Notes: generated by a model not told the origin, from the sequence alone. A DNA stretch of 64,000 bases from Acanthopleura granulata (GCA_016165875.1 JABBOT010000033.1:1097357-1161356); one strand, 5' to 3'. Counted from the stretch's first letter, positions 32,135 to 47,100 are shown. Numbers and translations: made by a program.

Positions 32135-35100
32135 GTATGCAAGGCTGGGGTTTGAACCCAGGTATCGTCCATTTTGTTATTTATATTCAGGACCCAAGCG
32201 GTATTAATGAAATAAGATGCTGCCTTCATGACCAAGGGGGGTTAGCGTGGAATGACCCAGGTGCCTCTAGCCAGTGCGATCGCTGTGAGTTCAAGTACAA
32301 GTTCAGGTCTGCCAGCAACCTGCGCATGGTCGTGGCTTTTCCGTCGTATAAGTGAAATATTCCTGAATACAGCGTAATATGCCAATCAAAGAAATAAATA
32401 ACTAAATAATGAAGTAAGATTTTCATTGCTTTGTTGAGTAGGAACAGATACAGGACGTGATACAGGTGGGGTTTTTTTTTAAAGGGAAACACCTCATAAA
32501 AATGAACTTAGGGTGAGTGAAAAGGCCATTAAAAACTGTATCTGAAAATACCTTCACTGAATTTTTTAGATATTTTTGCACCAATATAAAGGTAGTCAAG
32601 TGTTATGATTGTGTGGTGGGTTTTATGAACAGTCTTGATAATGTGGTTCTGTAGCGACGTCACACAACTTTTTAAACACCTTTATGTTCAGCTCTGAATA
32701 TTATTCTTGTGAAGGGTACTCCTGTAATGTCTGCCTGCGTATGGAAACGCTAGTATGACATGAAATTTCTCCTCTAAGGCCGTAGAAATGTCGGCGTGAC
32801 TTTTCACTGCGTTCATCTGAAAAAATCTGAATAACCGGTGAAGGTATTCAGACAGTTTTAATGGCCTTTCCACTCGTCCTAAGTTCATTTTTACGAGGCC
32901 TTTCCCTGTAAGATTTTTGACTTCGCTCTACCTGGTTGAGTAAAGAAAAAAATTCTTGGTTAAATTCTTGGAATTACATCTAGATGTGTAATTGCGTGAT
33001 GCGTGAAAATCAGGTCAAGAAGTGGACTTAAAAGTCTTAAAGGTTTCCTGATAGCCGTGTCAGCGTTGATGATGAATGCCTCTCGCCATGGACAGTGTTG
33101 TGAACAGTGTGCAGGAGAACTGCAGGATAAGCCTGCTCATAGAGCTGGGTGTCAGGTGTAATTTGTACGTGAAATTAATGCTAAGAGTTGCGCGGCGAAG
33201 TGTTTGTGTGCTGATGGGGTGGTTTTCATACAGGATGAAGAATAGAGTTACAAAGAAATTCTTCAGGGAAAAAAAAAGACACCAAGGATATCAGGGGTCA
33301 GTGCACGCCTATAAAACTGCCGCCCCCCCCTCCCCCTCACAGCCTGTTCTGTAATGTACACCTCAAGGATGAAAACAGGAAGGAACAATTTTGAACTGGC
33401 TTTTCAAAACACCTGTTTGCATAGATACACGAACGCGGTCGAATGTTGTGTGGTGAATATTAGAGGGTCTTGACGACCGTAAAAAACATGTCCTTGATTG
33501 AACTCTTGTGTACAGCTACATACAGTCAGATTCCGAGCTGGGCTCAAATGGGGAAGTACCTAACTGTTCCTGTTCTGGGGGTAATTACTTTCAGTTTTGT
33601 TTTCAAATCATTGCGAGTTCAGTTTTATACAGAGTTCATAACTCTTGATCTATATAACCAATGAAATTAGCTGAGTGTAACAGATACACCTTTCACCAGA
33701 TGAGGAGTAAATTTTTTACATGCAATAAGTCATTTTTTTTTTTTCATGTACTGTACATATCATTGATTAAGGTAAATTACCTAAAATTTTGTCCGTGACT
33801 AATTTTGCTAAGTTTGCTGGACTGTGATAGTTTTACTGATGATAGAATGTGTGTGTGTTATCATACTGGATAAAGGTTTCATCAACAAAGGTATTGTTTT
33901 ATGAGATTTGTTTGCGTCAAAAAATATACTGTATTGGCGTGAATTTACCGTAGTTCTATTTTATCTGTGTTGATAAAGTATTTGTAAATGTTGACGTCTT
34001 GGTAAGTAATGGAGTTTTGAGTTACAATATGAGGGAACACTGTTAGAAAACGTTGCTTGGCTTTTGTTTTTTCTTTGGTAAAGATTGTTCAGATTTCTGT
34101 GGACAATGAGGACTTGTTATTTTTTTCACATCTTACTGTGTACAAAAAATCACAAATAAGTTGATCTATGTTACTAGTTTCCAACCAGTATCAAACAGGA
34201 TTATAGGTTTGCGCCTCATCTGTCTATCTGTCATTTTGCCATTCTGTGAGTTTTCCTTTCATCTGTTTGTTGGTTAATAAGTCCTGACGGACACGAATCA
34301 GTTTTCCATGTATTTTCAAAAGTCTTGATCAAATTGACCAGCCACATGGCCTCACCATTGAAACCTGCAGATTAAGTTTGATTGTTTTGTAAAATTCTCT
34401 TTTGGTTGGAAATTTGAGAGAAAAGTTCCAAACCATCTTTTTGGTCAGTTTCATCCATTTTCTACAAATTACGTCTGTTTTTGTTTTGTTGTGGCTTTAT
34501 TTTCTTCATTTTGACCACAATCTAAATTTATTCCCTCAGATTACCTTTTCTTGAATCCACCCGAATCTTCCCCAAATCATAGTTGGACAAGAACTTGATG
34601 CGAGTAAAGGTTTGAAAACATATAAAAGCAAACAGATTTTGAGGATTCTGTGTTCCTAACTTTAGTGATCTGAAATAATGTATTTTTGTTTGTTTGTTTT
34701 TTTGGCAAACAATGAATTTGAATTTTTTTTTATGGCAATTTAAGTAGATGCTTGTAGATTTTGTGTACAGGTGTTATGATGAGAATCGTTGTCCTTAGGT
34801 CTGTGACATACACGTCCTTGTAGCAGTGGATCTGACCGCTTGAATGAAAATAATTCTGGGAAAAGCCTGTTCTACATGAGCAAGTTAATCATGTACTTGG
34901 TGGGGGGAGAGGAAGGGGAGATAACTTGTAGAACCTGTTTCACGCACAAACCTGACCTCCAGTCTGTACAAATGAGGAGCTGTCTAGGCCTCTGCTGTTT
35001 GTTTCATTATTTTCTCATTATTTTGGTTGAGAAAAATAGTGTAGTAATAATCAGTTAATAGATGTATGTCTTCGTTTGCAAACAAACTATGTAAATTTCA

Positions 35101-38100
35101 CAGTTAAATGTTCATGAGAATTTGGGAAGTCAATAATTAATTGCCTGTGACCTTAATACATGGTAAATCTCCAGTCATGTAATTAAATAATGAAGTTATT
35201 GTCTTTCACAAAAACTTTAGCAAGTAAAAATGCATGTTCTGAGGCACATAAGGACCTTGAAATGCCAACACTGAAGATTTTCTGATGAGAAATTCATCAG
35301 AAAACTTCTTAAAAAATTCTTAAGTGACTCTATAATGTGGATGAATCCGCCAGAATCAAGCAAAATGTGTCGCTGAAGAAATCCTTCACTTTGGCAGAAA
35401 TTCTCTGTTTATAACTTATTAATACTGTTCATTGAGTGTTTGGACACTAACCTACTTGTACAGGAACGTGCTGAGGTTAGATGAAAAATGAACAAAACTA
35501 GAAAATAGCTGTGGTGATCTTGAGTAGGAACCGACGACGACACAGCGACTATGTTAAAATTGTGAAAAACTTCCAGGGATATTTGTTGACATGAATGTAA
35601 CATGCACTTATGAATTTAAATAAATTACATTTTCAGAGAGATCTTGAGTAATATAGTGTACTGTAAGTGGCGTATAATTTCACCCCAAAAATCCAGTTTT
35701 AGATGCAAATAAATGCCATGAATTACCACTTTTGGAGCTGAAGCTGTCCTTTTTTTAGTACAATGTCATCCTGCCTTCCAAGTAAACTTCAAAATGCCTT
35801 TCTGCAATCAACAGAACTCTGAGAATAAAGAAGAATATGCAGCTTGACTGTGGGCGAAATTTGAAGTCATTGACGGTAATTTGATTTCATGAGAAACTCC
35901 AGTTTCTTGGATTCTTTGTCCATCTGTCGGTCAGTCTCTCGATCTTTGGTTTCCATGCAACAACTACTCCAAGTATTGTTTAATTTTGAGAAAATTTTAT
36001 TTGCAGGCTCACTTGAGTTTCCTAGATTCTGATTGGCTGTTGGTATATATTTTTTGATCAGATTTTGTGCGTAGTTTCACCATTTTCACGGCACCTGTAG
36101 ATCAGGTTCACAAACCTGCTTATTCCCTGGATTAGTTTTTCTTACTTAGCTGAGTATATACGGTATTTTCGCTAAACTTGCTTGATTCGTGGCTTTCTCT
36201 TTCTTTCAATCTGTCTGGATGTGTCTTGTCTTTTCACACAGGCACGTCTACAGAGACGTGTGAGACCACGATGCTCTCTCTGAAGTCGAAAGGCAAAGGA
36301 ACAGCAGCCCAGAGAGACGAGACACCGGCGGTTTCGTCGGCACAGAGCGGGTGCCTGACGGTTCGCCTGATTGTGGGAGAAAATGGGGTGAGATCTCGTC
36401 TCAGCTTTCTGTTAGTCTGAAGGTTTCTGTGCTCGGCTCATGTCTGAATTAGACGTGGCCAGGACTTGATATGTTTATTTGATTAACGTAAAAGCCATAT
36501 TCAACAAGTTTATGGACTGTCTTAGCGTCGTTTTGGCAAGATTGTCTGCCTCGGTGTTGGGAGATCAGAGATCAGTCCTGACTTGGGGCATACCAAAGAC
36601 TTGTGCTGCCTGTCTTGGCGTCATTTTGGCAAGATTGTCTGCCTTGGTGTTGGGAGATCAGAGATCAGTCCTGACTTGGGGCATACCAAAGACTTGTTGC
36701 TGCCTGTCTTGGCGTCATTTTGGCAAGATTGTCTGCCTCGGTGTTGGGAGATCAGAGATCAGTCCTGACTTGGGGCATACCAAAGACTTGTGCTGCCTGT
36801 CTTGACGTCGTTTTGGCAAGATTGTCTGCCTCGGTGTTGGGAGATCAGAGATCAGTCCTGACTTGGGGCATACCAAAGACTTGTGCTGCCTGTCTTGGCG
36901 TCATTTTGGCAAGATTGTCTGCCTCGGTGTTGGGAGATCAGAGATCAGTCTGACTTGGGGCATACCAAAGACTTGTTGCTGCCTGTCTTGGCGCTCTTCA
37001 CTGAGAGCTCAGAACAAGAAAGCAGAATTGGTTGTCATTATAAGGTGACAAACTGCCACAAGAAAATAAGAGTATATATATATATATATATATATATACT
37101 AAGGACACATGACTGAAAAATTGTTGAGTGTAACATAAAACCCAGGCATATATACATATGCACAGTCTTGTTTTTTAACTCATGGGACTGTTGTAGGTGG
37201 CTCACACCGGAATCGGGCACTAGTTGAGGATTTACTTGGAGGGAGTGACAATGTTGACCTGTGTTCTTTTTTGTTGCTAATCGGCATCTGATTGCTGTAT
37301 GTATCCGCTCTACATGAATATAATGTAACACTACACTTGTGTCGGTAAATTCTGCGAGAGACATTTAGGGGTTGTCAGAAGGGTTGTCAGGGGTCACAGA
37401 GGTTTTACATGGTGAAGAACTTCTCACTTGTTGGATGGCATTGTTCCCTGTACTATACATCTGAAGACATTGCTGGACAGTGTTGCCATCCAAGTTGGTA
37501 TCCGTTTAAAACTCCTGCAGTTTTACCTGTATGTGTATTTAATGTGGAAATATAACTGTTACAGCATGTTTAGCCAGAAAGAAAGGATCTGTGTGATTCA
37601 GCCTGTCCAATATGGTCCAAAAAGTCCATCATAGGAACTCAGTCTTTATTTCCATTTTAATCACCATAGAAAATGCCCCCTCCCCCAAAATAATGAAGAT
37701 ATTATATATTTGAAATCCGCACAAAATGGCCTTTTTGATAACGCCTGCTTTGTTTGAAGGTGGAAAAAAACAGAAAAATGACAACGTTGAGATGAAAGAG
37801 TGGGAAAAGTTAGTTGTCAGTGTTGTCCGAAAGAGTGGGATAAGTTAGTTGTCAGAGTTGTCTGAAAGAGTGGGATAAGTTAGTTGTCAGTGTTGTCTGA
37901 AAGAGTGGGATAAGTTAGTTGTCAGTGTTGTCCGAAAGAGTGGGATAAGTTAGTTGTCAGTGTTGTCTGAAAGAGTGGGATAAGTTAGTTGTCAGTGTTG
38001 TCTGAAAGAGTGGGATAAGTTAGTTGTCAGAGTTGTCTGAAAGAGTGGGATAAGTTAGTTGTCAGTGTTGTCCGAAAGAGTGGGATAAGTTAGTTGTCAG

Positions 38101-41100
38101 AGTTGTCTGAAAGAGTGGGATACGTTAGTTGTCAGTGTTGTCTGAAAAACTGGGATAAGTTAGTTGTCAGAGTTGTCTGAAAGAGTGGGATAAGTTAGAG
38201 TGGGATAAGTTAGTTGTCAGTGTTGTCTGAAAGAGGGGGATAAGTTAGTTGTCAGTGTTGTCTGCAATATATTTCTTGGACTTTGTTCAAGGAGAAAGAG
38301 ACTTGAAAATAATTTTTGTATGGGGGGTAATTGGGGCGACCTTTGGGTATGCACATGTGTAAGCTTTGTGTAATGATGTTATGGATGAGGATATAATACG
38401 TGTTTATCAAGTATTTTTGCACTAGAATTTGTCCTTTTCAGTTAACAGATTTGGATCATATTTATATTTTTAAGATGTTCGTAAATACTATCATAATTCA
38501 GGTTAAATGCATGTGTTTGGATGTAAAAAACAAGTTTAAAATCAAATAAATTTATTAGATAAATATGAACAGTTGGTCCCAATTACCCACAGTACAAAAA
38601 TATTTTTAAATAGCCTTTTCTCCTGGAAAAAAAAATCCAAGTAAATATTAAAGTCCGTATTTGCAAGTAAGTTTTGATGCTCTTTCATCTGGGGTTGGCA
38701 TCATTTTTATGCTTTCTTCTCCTTTAAATGTGGTTGGCTCTATTATGAGGCTATAGCCCTGAATTCATTCAAGTCAGTGAGGAAGCCCATCCAGATGTAC
38801 TTGTAGATCTTTGTCCTTTTTCAAGAAACGAAATGAAATGAAATGAAATTTCTTTTCACAATTTTTGAAACCAACATTTATTTCTTTGATTTAATACCTG
38901 TGTCCTGTTCCTGAACGCTGTCGTGCCCTCGACTTCACAGTGTCATCCATCATGGATTAATTAATCACCTGCTCAGTCAGTCAGTCATGAATCCTCAGGT
39001 ATTTACCTGTATTGTCGTTTGTGAAAAATAAAGGCACCAACCTATCAGTCAGTCAATCAGTCCATCCACCAGTCAATCAATCCTTTTCTCTCCGGTTATG
39101 CAGATGGTGTACATTTTCGTCCAATGATACAACTCACCTTAGTAATTATACAGCTCATTTTAGCGATAGTCCATCGTCATTCAGTCCTAGTAATCATGGG
39201 GGTTTCCATGGCTCAGATGGTTAGCGCACTAGCACAGCGTTACGACCTAGGAGCCTCCCACCAATGTGGTTGCTGTGAGTTCAAGTCCAGCTCGTGCTAG
39301 TTTTCTCTCCGGCCATACGTGGAAATGTCCGACAGCAACCTATAGATTGTCGTGGGTTTCCCCCGGGGCCCGGGCTCTGCCAGGCTTTCTCCCACTGTAA
39401 TGCTGGCTGCTATCGTATAAGTGAGATATTCTTTAGTACGGTGTAAAACACAAGTCAAATAAAAAAAATGAGTCCTAGTAATCGTGCAACTCATGTTAGT
39501 AACCATACAACTCACCTTAGTAACCGTACAAGTAATCGTACAACTCACCTTAGTAACCATACAACTCACCTTAGTAATCATACAGCTCACCTTAGTAATC
39601 GTACAATTCACCTTAGTAACCACACAACTCACCTTAGTAATCGTACAACTCACCTGTCAGTGGAACAGTGAATTCGATGATCAAGCGAGCGATTAATTTA
39701 TTCTTGCAGGTTATGCAGACAGTGTACACCAACTGTCACCTGTCCAAGGACAAATTCAGTGGCGGGAAAATGAAAGTTGCGGAGAAGCGAAACAGTGGGC
39801 AGGAAATAGTCCGTGTTCCGTTGCCACAGGCATTTGTCAATAAAATGAAAACCCTGGCTTCAGCTGCTGCGACAGTGCCAACAGCACCAGGTGCGACGCC
39901 TTCTCTTCCTGATGTTGGAAAATGCTCTATTGTCATGGTAACCTCATCCATGACCTTAACAGAGACCTCGGTCGCCAAGTCGTTGGGCTTTGTCCCCGCC
40001 ACAAGTTGTCCAGTTTCAACAACAGCGTTGACGTTTTCTACAAATGCGCCGATACTGTTTTCAAACATGCCGACGATAGTGTCAGAAACGCTGACAGTGC
40101 CCTCTGGTGCCACAGTTCTTAACAAGCCACCGGAGATCTCAGCGGCACCACTCCCAGACAAGAAGCCGGACAAAAATGCCGGCGGCAAAACCAAAAAGGA
40201 AAGTGGCACTGGATGCTTAATCCCTAAGACGAAGTCGAGGAACAGGTATCGTCAGTGCCAGCGCCTACGCATGCGCCCCTGGCTGCTTATGCTGCTGAAT
40301 TCTGGAGATGTTCCGGGGCTTCAGTGGGTCAACCAGGAAGAGAGGATTTTCTCCATTCCCTGGAAACATGCCTCAGGGAGAACCTGGAAGGGACAGGATG
40401 CTGATCTCTTTGAGCGCTATGCCATCCATACAGGTGAGGTTTTGAGCTTTGGTCAGCACACTATCCATATAGGTGAGGCTTTGAGCTTTGACTCACCACA
40501 CCATCTATACAGGTGAGGTTTTGAGCTTTGACACACTACAATATCCATACAGGTGAGGTTTTGAGCTTTGGTCACCACACCATCTATACAGGTGAGGTTT
40601 TGAGCTTTAGTCACCACACCGTATATACATGTGAGATTTTGAGCTTTGACTCACTACACCATCTATACAGGTGAGGTTTTGAGCTTTGATACACTACACC
40701 ATCCATACAGGTGAGGTTTTGAGCTTTGGTCACCACACCATCTATACAGGTGAGGTTTTGAGCTTTGACTCACTACACCATCCATACAGGTGAGGTTTTG
40801 AGCTTTGACTCACTACACCATCCATACAGGTGAGTTTTTGAGCTTTGGTCACTGCCATCCATACAGGTGAGGTTTTGAGCTTTGGTCACTGCGCCATCCA
40901 TACAGGTGAGGTTTTGAACTTTGACTCACTACACCATAAATACAGGTGAGGGTTTGAGCTTTGGATCACTACACCATCTATACAGGTGAGGTTTTGAACT
41001 TTGACACACTACACCATCCATACAGGTGAGGTTTTGAGCTTTGATCAGCACACTATCCATATAGGTGAGGCTTTGAGCTTTGGTCACCACACCATATATA

Positions 41101-44100
41101 CATATGAGATTTTGAGCTTTGACTCACTACACCATCCATACAGGTGAGGTTTTGAGCTTTGACTCACCACACCATCTATACAGGTGAGGTTTTGAGCTTG
41201 ACACACTACACTATCCATACAGGTGAGGTTTTGAGCTTTGACTCACTACACCATCCATACAGGTGAGGTTTTGAGCTTTGACTCACTACACCATCCATAC
41301 AGGCGAGGCTTTGAGTTTTGACTCACTACGCCATCCATACAGGTGAGGTTTTGAGCTTTGACTCACTACACCATCCATACAGGTGAGGTTTTGAGCTTTG
41401 ACTCACTACACCATCCATACAGGTTAGGTTTTGAGCTTTGAATCACTACACCATCCATACAGGTGAGGTTTTGGGCTTTGACTCACTACACCATCTATAC
41501 AGGTGAGGGTTTGAGCTTTGACACACTACACCATCCATACAGGTGAGGTTTTGAGCTTTGGTCACTGTGCCATCCATACAGGTGAGGTTTTGAGCTTTGG
41601 TCACTGTGCCATCCATACAGGTGAGGTTTTGAGCTTTGGTCACTGTGCCATCCATACAGGTGAGGTTTTGAGCTTTGGTCACTGTGCCATCCATACAGGT
41701 GAGGTTTTGAACTTTGGTCACTGTGCCATCCATACAGGTTAGGTTTTGAGCTTTGAATCACTACACCATCCATACAGGTGAGGTTTTGAACTTTGACTCA
41801 CTACACCATCTATACAGGTGAGGTTTTGAGCTTTGGTCACTGTGCCATCCATACAGGTGAGGTTTTGAACTTTGGTCACTGTGCCATCCATACAGGTTAG
41901 GTTTTGAGCTTTGAATCACTACACCATCCATACAGGTGAGGTTTTGAGCTTTGAATCACTACACCATCCATACAGGTGAGATTTTGAGCTTTGACTCACT
42001 ACACCATCTATACAGGTGAGGGTTTGAGCTTTGGTCACTGTGCCATCCATACAGGTGAGATTTTGAGCTTTGACTCACTACACCATCCATACAGGTGAGG
42101 TTTTGAGCTTTGACTCACTACACCATTCATACAGGTGAGATTTCGAGCTTTGACTCACTACACCATCCATACAGGTGAGGTTTTGAGCTTTGAATCACTA
42201 CACCATCCATACAGGTGAGATTTTGAGCTTTGACTCACTACACCATCCATACAGGTGAGGGTTTGAGCTTTGACTCACTACACCATAAATACAGGTGAGG
42301 CTTTGAGCTTTGGACCCCACACCATCTATACGGGTGAGGTTTTGAGCTTTGACTCACTACACCATCCATGCAGGTGAGGTTTTGAACTTTGACTTACCAC
42401 ACCATTCATACAGGTGAGATTTTGAGCTTTGACTTGCTAAGATCCTAAGAGAATTCAACCGTAAATCATCCATAACATTAAGGTTAAGGATTATTGAAGC
42501 TATAAACTGGATAACTGATAACTGCTCAAACCATGGGTCCCAGGTAGTGGAAATGCTGGCATCCTGTGAGTGTCAGGCCTGGAACCAGGGAGGGTGCATG
42601 TCCAGCTCGTGCTGTTTCAACTGCAGCGGAAAGTGAAAATGTCTGTCACATACCTGCAAAAGGTGAGTGGTTTTACACTTGCCATTCTGGTTTCCTCTGT
42701 CCGTTAACATGACCACCAGTCAAGCAAACCTTATTAGACCATCCTTAAAAAACTGTTTGATGTGCACAACTTGACCCTATGAGAAAAAATAGGGAATTCT
42801 TTTTTTGTTTCTTTTTATTCATGCTCTTGCAAAAGATAGGCATTTTAAAGAAATTAACATGAAGAGAAAAATTAAAAAAAAAACTTCATCAAAATACCAA
42901 TAAAACTTTTGAGTAGGGCTCTTTTTTGAAAAGTCAGTCAGGGTATGGACAACCAGCAAATTTTTAAGGATGGCCTTAAACTGTAACCCGGACAAGGGGT
43001 AGCAGGAGCAAATGGAATCTAACCAACTTGTCGTCGTTGTTTGACCAGGTAAGCACACCATTGGAGGTCAGGGTGATCATAAGCGCTGGAAGGCAAACTT
43101 CCGATGTGCGTTGAACAGTTTGCACGACGTGGAGGAGCTGCACGACCGCAGCATGAAGACGGGAGAGTTCGCTTACAAGCTCTACCGCTTCCTCGAGGGG
43201 GACGAGAAGAAAGGCGTCAAGAAAGGTGCGTACTTCGTTTGTTCATTCATTTCATTGGAGTCATACGCTCTACTCGAGAATATTTCACTTATGCGACGGC
43301 AGCCAGCATTATGGCGGGAGGAAACTGAGCAGAGTCGGAGGGAAAGCTACAACCATCTGGAGGTTGCTGACGTACCTTCCCATGACCATCTGCAGGTTGC
43401 TGGCAACCCTTCCCACAAGGTGAACAGTATTTTATACAGGCAGCTATATCTGTGGTAGCTCCTCAACTTGTACATTGCAGATCGTTTCTGTCTGTCTGGT
43501 CTCTGCTCCAGAGAGTTGGTTCTTAAAGCCTTGAAAGTGAAATCTTCTTGGGTATGTGTGAAATCGCACTGAAAATGAACTTGGTTTTAAAAAAGGTCTT
43601 AAGCTGCTGTAATTCCTCAACCTTATAGCATGTTTGCGTTTTCATTCAAGCATATTCTGAACTCATTATTCTGTGTTAACTGATAAAATTATACTTTTTG
43701 TGAAATCCTGAAACTGGCCAATTCAACCACTGTAGTTTTGTCTCCAAAATCTAATTAAAAATGTTCATGAATTCCACAGAAATTTGCCCCTTTCATATGG
43801 GAAAAGGTTGAGGAATTAGAGGAAATAGAAATGAAGGGAGTTGAACCTGATTGGCTTCAAAGCGAATTAAAAAAGTCAAGGATAAGTCTCTTCGTTGATC
43901 CGTCTTTTCAGACTTGAGTCCACTGAAGTGGAACAGAGAATTGACCTTTGGTTATATTGTTTCCAATCATCACCATCAGCCAATTAGTATTGATTCTCTT
44001 CTGTGTACCTTCAGTAAGAAAAAGAGATGAAATGTGTGAATTTGAGATCAACAAGGGAGACAACCCAATGTAATCTTAAAGTGGTTATCTCCCTGTTATC

Positions 44101-47100
44101 ATGACAAGAGCTCTAGCTCTGTTGGCAAATGTGTTTTATTTTTATTGCCGTGTTCTTTTTTGGGGGGGGGAGGGGGACGCTGATCCTTAATTCACTTAAA
44201 AGTCTTTATAGAAAGTTAAGAGAAACATCGTAATCATTTTTTAAAACATTTTTTATTGTACAGTTTACCAAATGTAGAATGAATGAATGATTATGGATTA
44301 ACGCCACGTCAAATGTATTTTTCAAATGAAAAAGTAGCTAGATCAACCCCTTAATGCAGTTATAGTATGAAATCACTGGTCTTGTTTTAGAAAACCTGAC
44401 ATAATATAGTTTTGAAAGAGAAATGTGGCTGGCCTATTTTCCAGGAAAGCTGAGTGGGCGGCGTCTGTCTGAGTCGAGTGGGGGAGATATAGCAGACATG
44501 TCAGAAGATCAGAGTGTGGGCGAAGGAAACATTGCCTCGAAAGTGGTAAGGAACCCGGGGAGGAGTTTGACGCAAAGGGTGAAGGGTTACCTATACTCCC
44601 TCCATGACTTACACGCAGGTTGTCTAATGTTTTAGGGATTGATACAGGTGCTCGTTGTGTTCATTGAAAGGACCTTTCTGAAAAGTTAAATGCGCAAAAA
44701 TTTGAAAAAATCAAATGATTTTATGATAAAAGATCAAACGTTTTTCTTATTAAATTTGTACCTCAAAATACGTCCTAGTAATTCACAAAGATGGTTTACT
44801 GTATAGTTGTGAGTTACAGATTAACAGGTGGGCTACTGGTAGTTTCGTGAGCGTGAGGCTAGTGTGTTTGAATCAAGAACATGAGCGGTTCCGACAGATG
44901 TTGCATTTGTTTGTACATTCGCTGCTGTTTTGATCCCTTTTGCCTCACTACATTGGGCAATTTTTCAAAAAGCAAATAAGAACCCTAGAAAAATTCCTGG
45001 ATCCAACACTGTGTTTATTGAAGATCCACTTGTCTCCCACCAATATAGGGTGCATATCTGTATATCACATGTAGGAAAGTTAGTCAGTAATTTGCCAAAG
45101 GTTGGGTGGTTTATATACCTTGGGAATTCTGGTTTCCTCCATCCATGAAAACAACCTCTGTATTGGTGAAATATCATTGAGAATGGTGGTAAAATTGAAA
45201 TAAATGAATAAATCATTGATGTAGGGTTCTCCTGTTTACAAACAGTCAGACATTCGTTGAGGATGGTTAAACAGTTTGTGGCCAAGACGTTCTGCCTATC
45301 TGTCTGTCACATGTGGGAAAGTTTGACAATAACTTACCAGAGGTTGGTGGTTTTCCTCCAACCATAAAACTGATGCACCACTAAACGTTCTCTAACTGGT
45401 CAGTTTCACATGCTTTATCCACTTTTCACGTAATTTCTGAACGCAGGATAACTGAAGAAGTCATGTATTTTGTTGTGCTCTTGACTCCCCAGAGAATGTT
45501 CACAGGTACAACAGATTTTGTTTTTAACGCGGGCGTGTTGGTTTTGTTTTGTTTTTTTTTAGGAAGGTGATGAGGACCAGAAGACTGCAGATCTCTGTTT
45601 GCCTCATCCTCCGGAGATCAAAGATCATAACTACTCGTTTGTGAAGTCTAATTCTCGCGTCCTAGTTAATGAATGTGTCAGGGTGATAGATGGTAAGTCC
45701 CAGGAGGTGAAGCGGGGTGGGGGCATTTTGAGGAAGGGGGAGGGGTGGGGGGATGGAAGCAGGTGTCAATAAGCAGTTGACGACGCTCGCATGTGCATTT
45801 GTTGAAGACGGCCTACCTTACAACAATATAGAGTGTGCATATTGATAAGTTCCCTGGGAAAAGTTCGCCAGTAACCTGCCAAAGTTAGGTGGTGTTACCC
45901 GAGGCACTCGAGGTCCACCTGTAAAACTATCTGGCATTGTAGTAGAGAAAACTTATTTGGTATGACGTTAAGAGCAAGAATGACAGAAATAGGTAAATGA
46001 TCACAATCTGTATTTGTTTCGAACGATGGTTACTGAAATCAGGTCAAACAAAATTTTAATTACATAATTATTAAATGGCGGTGAGAAAAAATGAAACAAA
46101 TATGCGTTGGTCTTGTTTTAGCCGATGCTGTCCGTAAGCTGCTGAACAAGGACATGAAGAAGAAGTCAGACAACGAAGATGAAGATGCGAATGAGGACGG
46201 CGGTGAGGAGGCGGAGTGCTTGAGCCCAGAGGTGGAGGACTCTGATTTATCTCCCCTTTCAAGCCTGCAAAGCTCTGCGATGCTATCCACACACAATTCT
46301 GTGGACGATACAATAGAAGCTGTCATTGAAGGGAGCCGAAATTTTGGTGAAGCGAATTTAGGCATGGAACGGCAGGTAAAGTCTGAATTGATCATAGACG
46401 ACAAATCGGCCCAGTTTGTCAGTAATGTGATGGAGGTAGATACCAGTCCTGAGACCACCATCCAATCAGAAAACAGGGTTCGGATCGCGTCGGCGCATTC
46501 ATTGGCGGCATTGAGTGGAATGCCGCTCTCCACAGACCAGGCAGAGGAAGAATCTAACATGGCCGCTAGCATCTTGTTGAATTTGAGTAGAATGAAAAGG
46601 AGAAATTTGCAACCGAGACAAGCTAGTTTCGGAAGCGAACACATGGAAGAGGAAACTCCTCCCAGCAACGTTGAGCAACACAGACCGGGAAGCGAAACAT
46701 GGGATTCAAACAACGACAACGTTCAGCCTGTTGCCACGGAGACCAGCTCTCCTTGTGAGGCACCCGAGGAACCCTTTAACTCCGTGGTGCCGCTGGACTT
46801 GAGGATTAAAACGGAGCCAATGGATGAAACGTACGAAACGTACAAAAGTTCGAACTCGTCTGATGCAGTGTATCGGTCCCGACACGAGAATTCAGACAGC
46901 GACGATGAAGAGGAGACTTGCTTGGAGTTGACCCCTCCTCCGGCACATAGTTACAGTCCACGGATTCGATCAGCATCAGACGACAGTCTTCCTCAACCTC
47001 TTGACCTCAGTGTCAAAGTGCACAACCTCATGTTGGTTGACTATCAGGACATCTCTCCGCAGACAACTGCATGTGGGTCATTGTACGGAGGCATTCATAA

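Noticed and set aside
36479..37048. Overlapping plus-strand frames of 61-108 codons
   Set aside because: All derive from the 93-bp SINE-B-derived array.
41446..41773. Repeating frames on both strands, including AIHTGEVLSFGHC repeats
   Set aside because: They read the 39-bp units of the splice-donor minisatellite; not a separate gene.
46060..46719. 219-codon minus-strand frame opposite exon G
   Set aside because: Antisense shadow of the IRF-zinc-finger exon; Ser/Leu-rich with no domain.
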